From Maricaulis sp. (GTDB lineage: Bacteria > Pseudomonadota > Alphaproteobacteria > Caulobacterales > Maricaulaceae): 64,000 nt of DNA. Positions within the stretch are counted from its first letter, which is position 1. The number at the start of each line of letters is the position of its first letter. Below, one piece after another: positions 63,505 to 64,000 of this stretch. The notes beneath the pieces are model-generated. The model ran no database searches, was not told where the DNA came from, and was given only the letters and a program-made list of their open reading frames with translations. Location of the stretch: positions 186,001 through 250,000 of the forward strand of contig NZ_JASBRI010000022.1 of NCBI RefSeq assembly GCF_030149515.1. Reading direction: 5' to 3'. Both the position numbers and the translations under genes were made by a program.

Positions 63505-63891
63505 TCAGGCCAGCGATCCGCCCTCCAGCCCGTCCGCATCGCCGTCCATCTCCCCCGACGAGCGCCGCCCGCCCAGATCGTCGGGCGTATCGTCATCGCG
63601 GCGGCGGCGTCCGCCGTCCTTGTGTCCGGCATAACCGGTCAGGCCCATACCCCAGTCCCGGTCATACCCGTCGACCCCCCGGTTGCGGAACCGCATCTTG
63701 GGCCCGGGCCGCATCAGCCAGCCATACACCCACAGCGCAGCAAGGGCGGATGCGGCAATGAGGCCCAGCGCAAAACCGGCACCGATCTCGCCCTGGGGCT
63801 GCATGAAGATACCGAAGAACCAGGCCAGGAAGATAAACAACGGCGCCGAAACCAGGATGGCGAAGAACTTCCGGACATGATGCATACGCAT
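63505..63891 (-). CDS. Hypothetical membrane protein with charged tail
   Basis: A 128-residue protein with two hydrophobic segments (FFAILVSAPLFIFLAWFFGIF and IGAGFALGLIAASALAALWVYGW) and a charged C-terminal tail (GRRRRDDDTPDDLGG). GGGAGG six bases before the ATG at 63891 fixes the start. No family recognised. Confidence 0.7.
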   Translation of the reverse strand: MRMHHVRKFFAILVSAPLFIFLAWFFGIFMQPQGEIGAGFALGLIAASALAALWVYGWLMRPGPKMRFRNRGVDGYDRDWGMGLTGYAGHKDGGRRRRDDDTPDDLGGRRSSGEMDGDADGLEGGSLA

Positions 63892-64000
63892 GGCAACCTC
63901 CCTAATCTCGTGAACCGCATAGTCTTTCCGCGCGCCCGGCCTCCTTGCGGCCAAAATCAGGATGCGACGGGATCGTGCCGGAAAAAGGGCAGGTTGCCGG

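Overview
The window looks like chromosomal DNA from a GC-rich alphaproteobacterium of the Caulobacter side of the class, most likely the stalked or dimorphic marine group (Maricaulales/Hyphomonadaceae). The evidence is a DivL-type pseudo-histidine kinase with tyrosine at the phospho-acceptor position, a Usg-family protein, a CC0125/CC1285-type lipoprotein, a ChvG/ChvI system next to EIIA-Man and HPr, a TIGR02300 protein beside a tRNA-Ala, a short alphaproteobacterial flagellin, and a GTTC-N7-GTTC LexA box. The genus is inference. I see no prophage, insertion sequence, CRISPR array or rRNA operon. Most of the sequence is ordinary core genome with short intergenic gaps.

Layout. 0-7.6 kb: IalB-like protein, SpoU rRNA/tRNA methyltransferase, isoaspartyl peptidase, Hsp20, a type-2 3-hydroxyacyl-CoA dehydrogenase-like SDR, and a LysR regulator divergent from pirin, isochorismatase and a small membrane protein. 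7.6-14.2 kb: Usg, a beta-propeller protein, dapF, a lipoprotein prolyl oligopeptidase, an NTF2-like protein and a DUF1254/DUF1214 pair. 14.2-19.3 kb: a 566-residue protein of unknown function divergent from chvI-chvG-manX-ptsH; the expected hprK is missing here. 19.3-34.2 kb: an acidic-tailed membrane protein, a TonB-domain lipoprotein, divL, ferredoxin, then a tightly overlapping forward run tsaE-amgK-murU-addB-addA followed by trxA. It joins tRNA modification, cell-wall recycling and recombination repair.

34.2-39.2 kb: reverse run trpF-trpB-trpA-accD-folC. 39.3-42.2 kb: an accessory-looking stretch with a PI-PLC-type phosphodiesterase, a GcvA-like regulator and a tiny divergent ORF. 42.3-47.4 kb: aroA-cmk-rpsA-ihfB (reverse), divergent from a TIGR02300 protein and tRNA-Ala(GGC). 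47.5-53.5 kb: the SOS mutagenesis cassette imuA-imuB-dnaE2 with a LexA box almost touching the imuA start, preceded by a receiver-only response regulator. 53.6-61.1 kb: an XRE regulator, pterin dehydratase, bioB, a VanZ-like protein, two adjacent AGCS sodium:amino-acid symporters and a FemAB/GNAT-like enzyme. 61.1-64 kb: a monocistronic flagellin, tRNA-Arg(CCG), an ArsR/membrane-protein pair and a final membrane protein.

No single large undescribed system stands out. The points most worth checking are the hprK-less ChvGI/PTS locus that keeps the HPr serine, the probably leaderless LexA-controlled imuA with a 116-bp imuA/imuB overlap, the signal-less PI-PLC protein, the unknown gene divergent from chvI, and a degenerate tRNA-like tail downstream of tRNA-Ala. 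Starts were chosen by eye from ribosome-binding sites and family N-termini; no database search was run.
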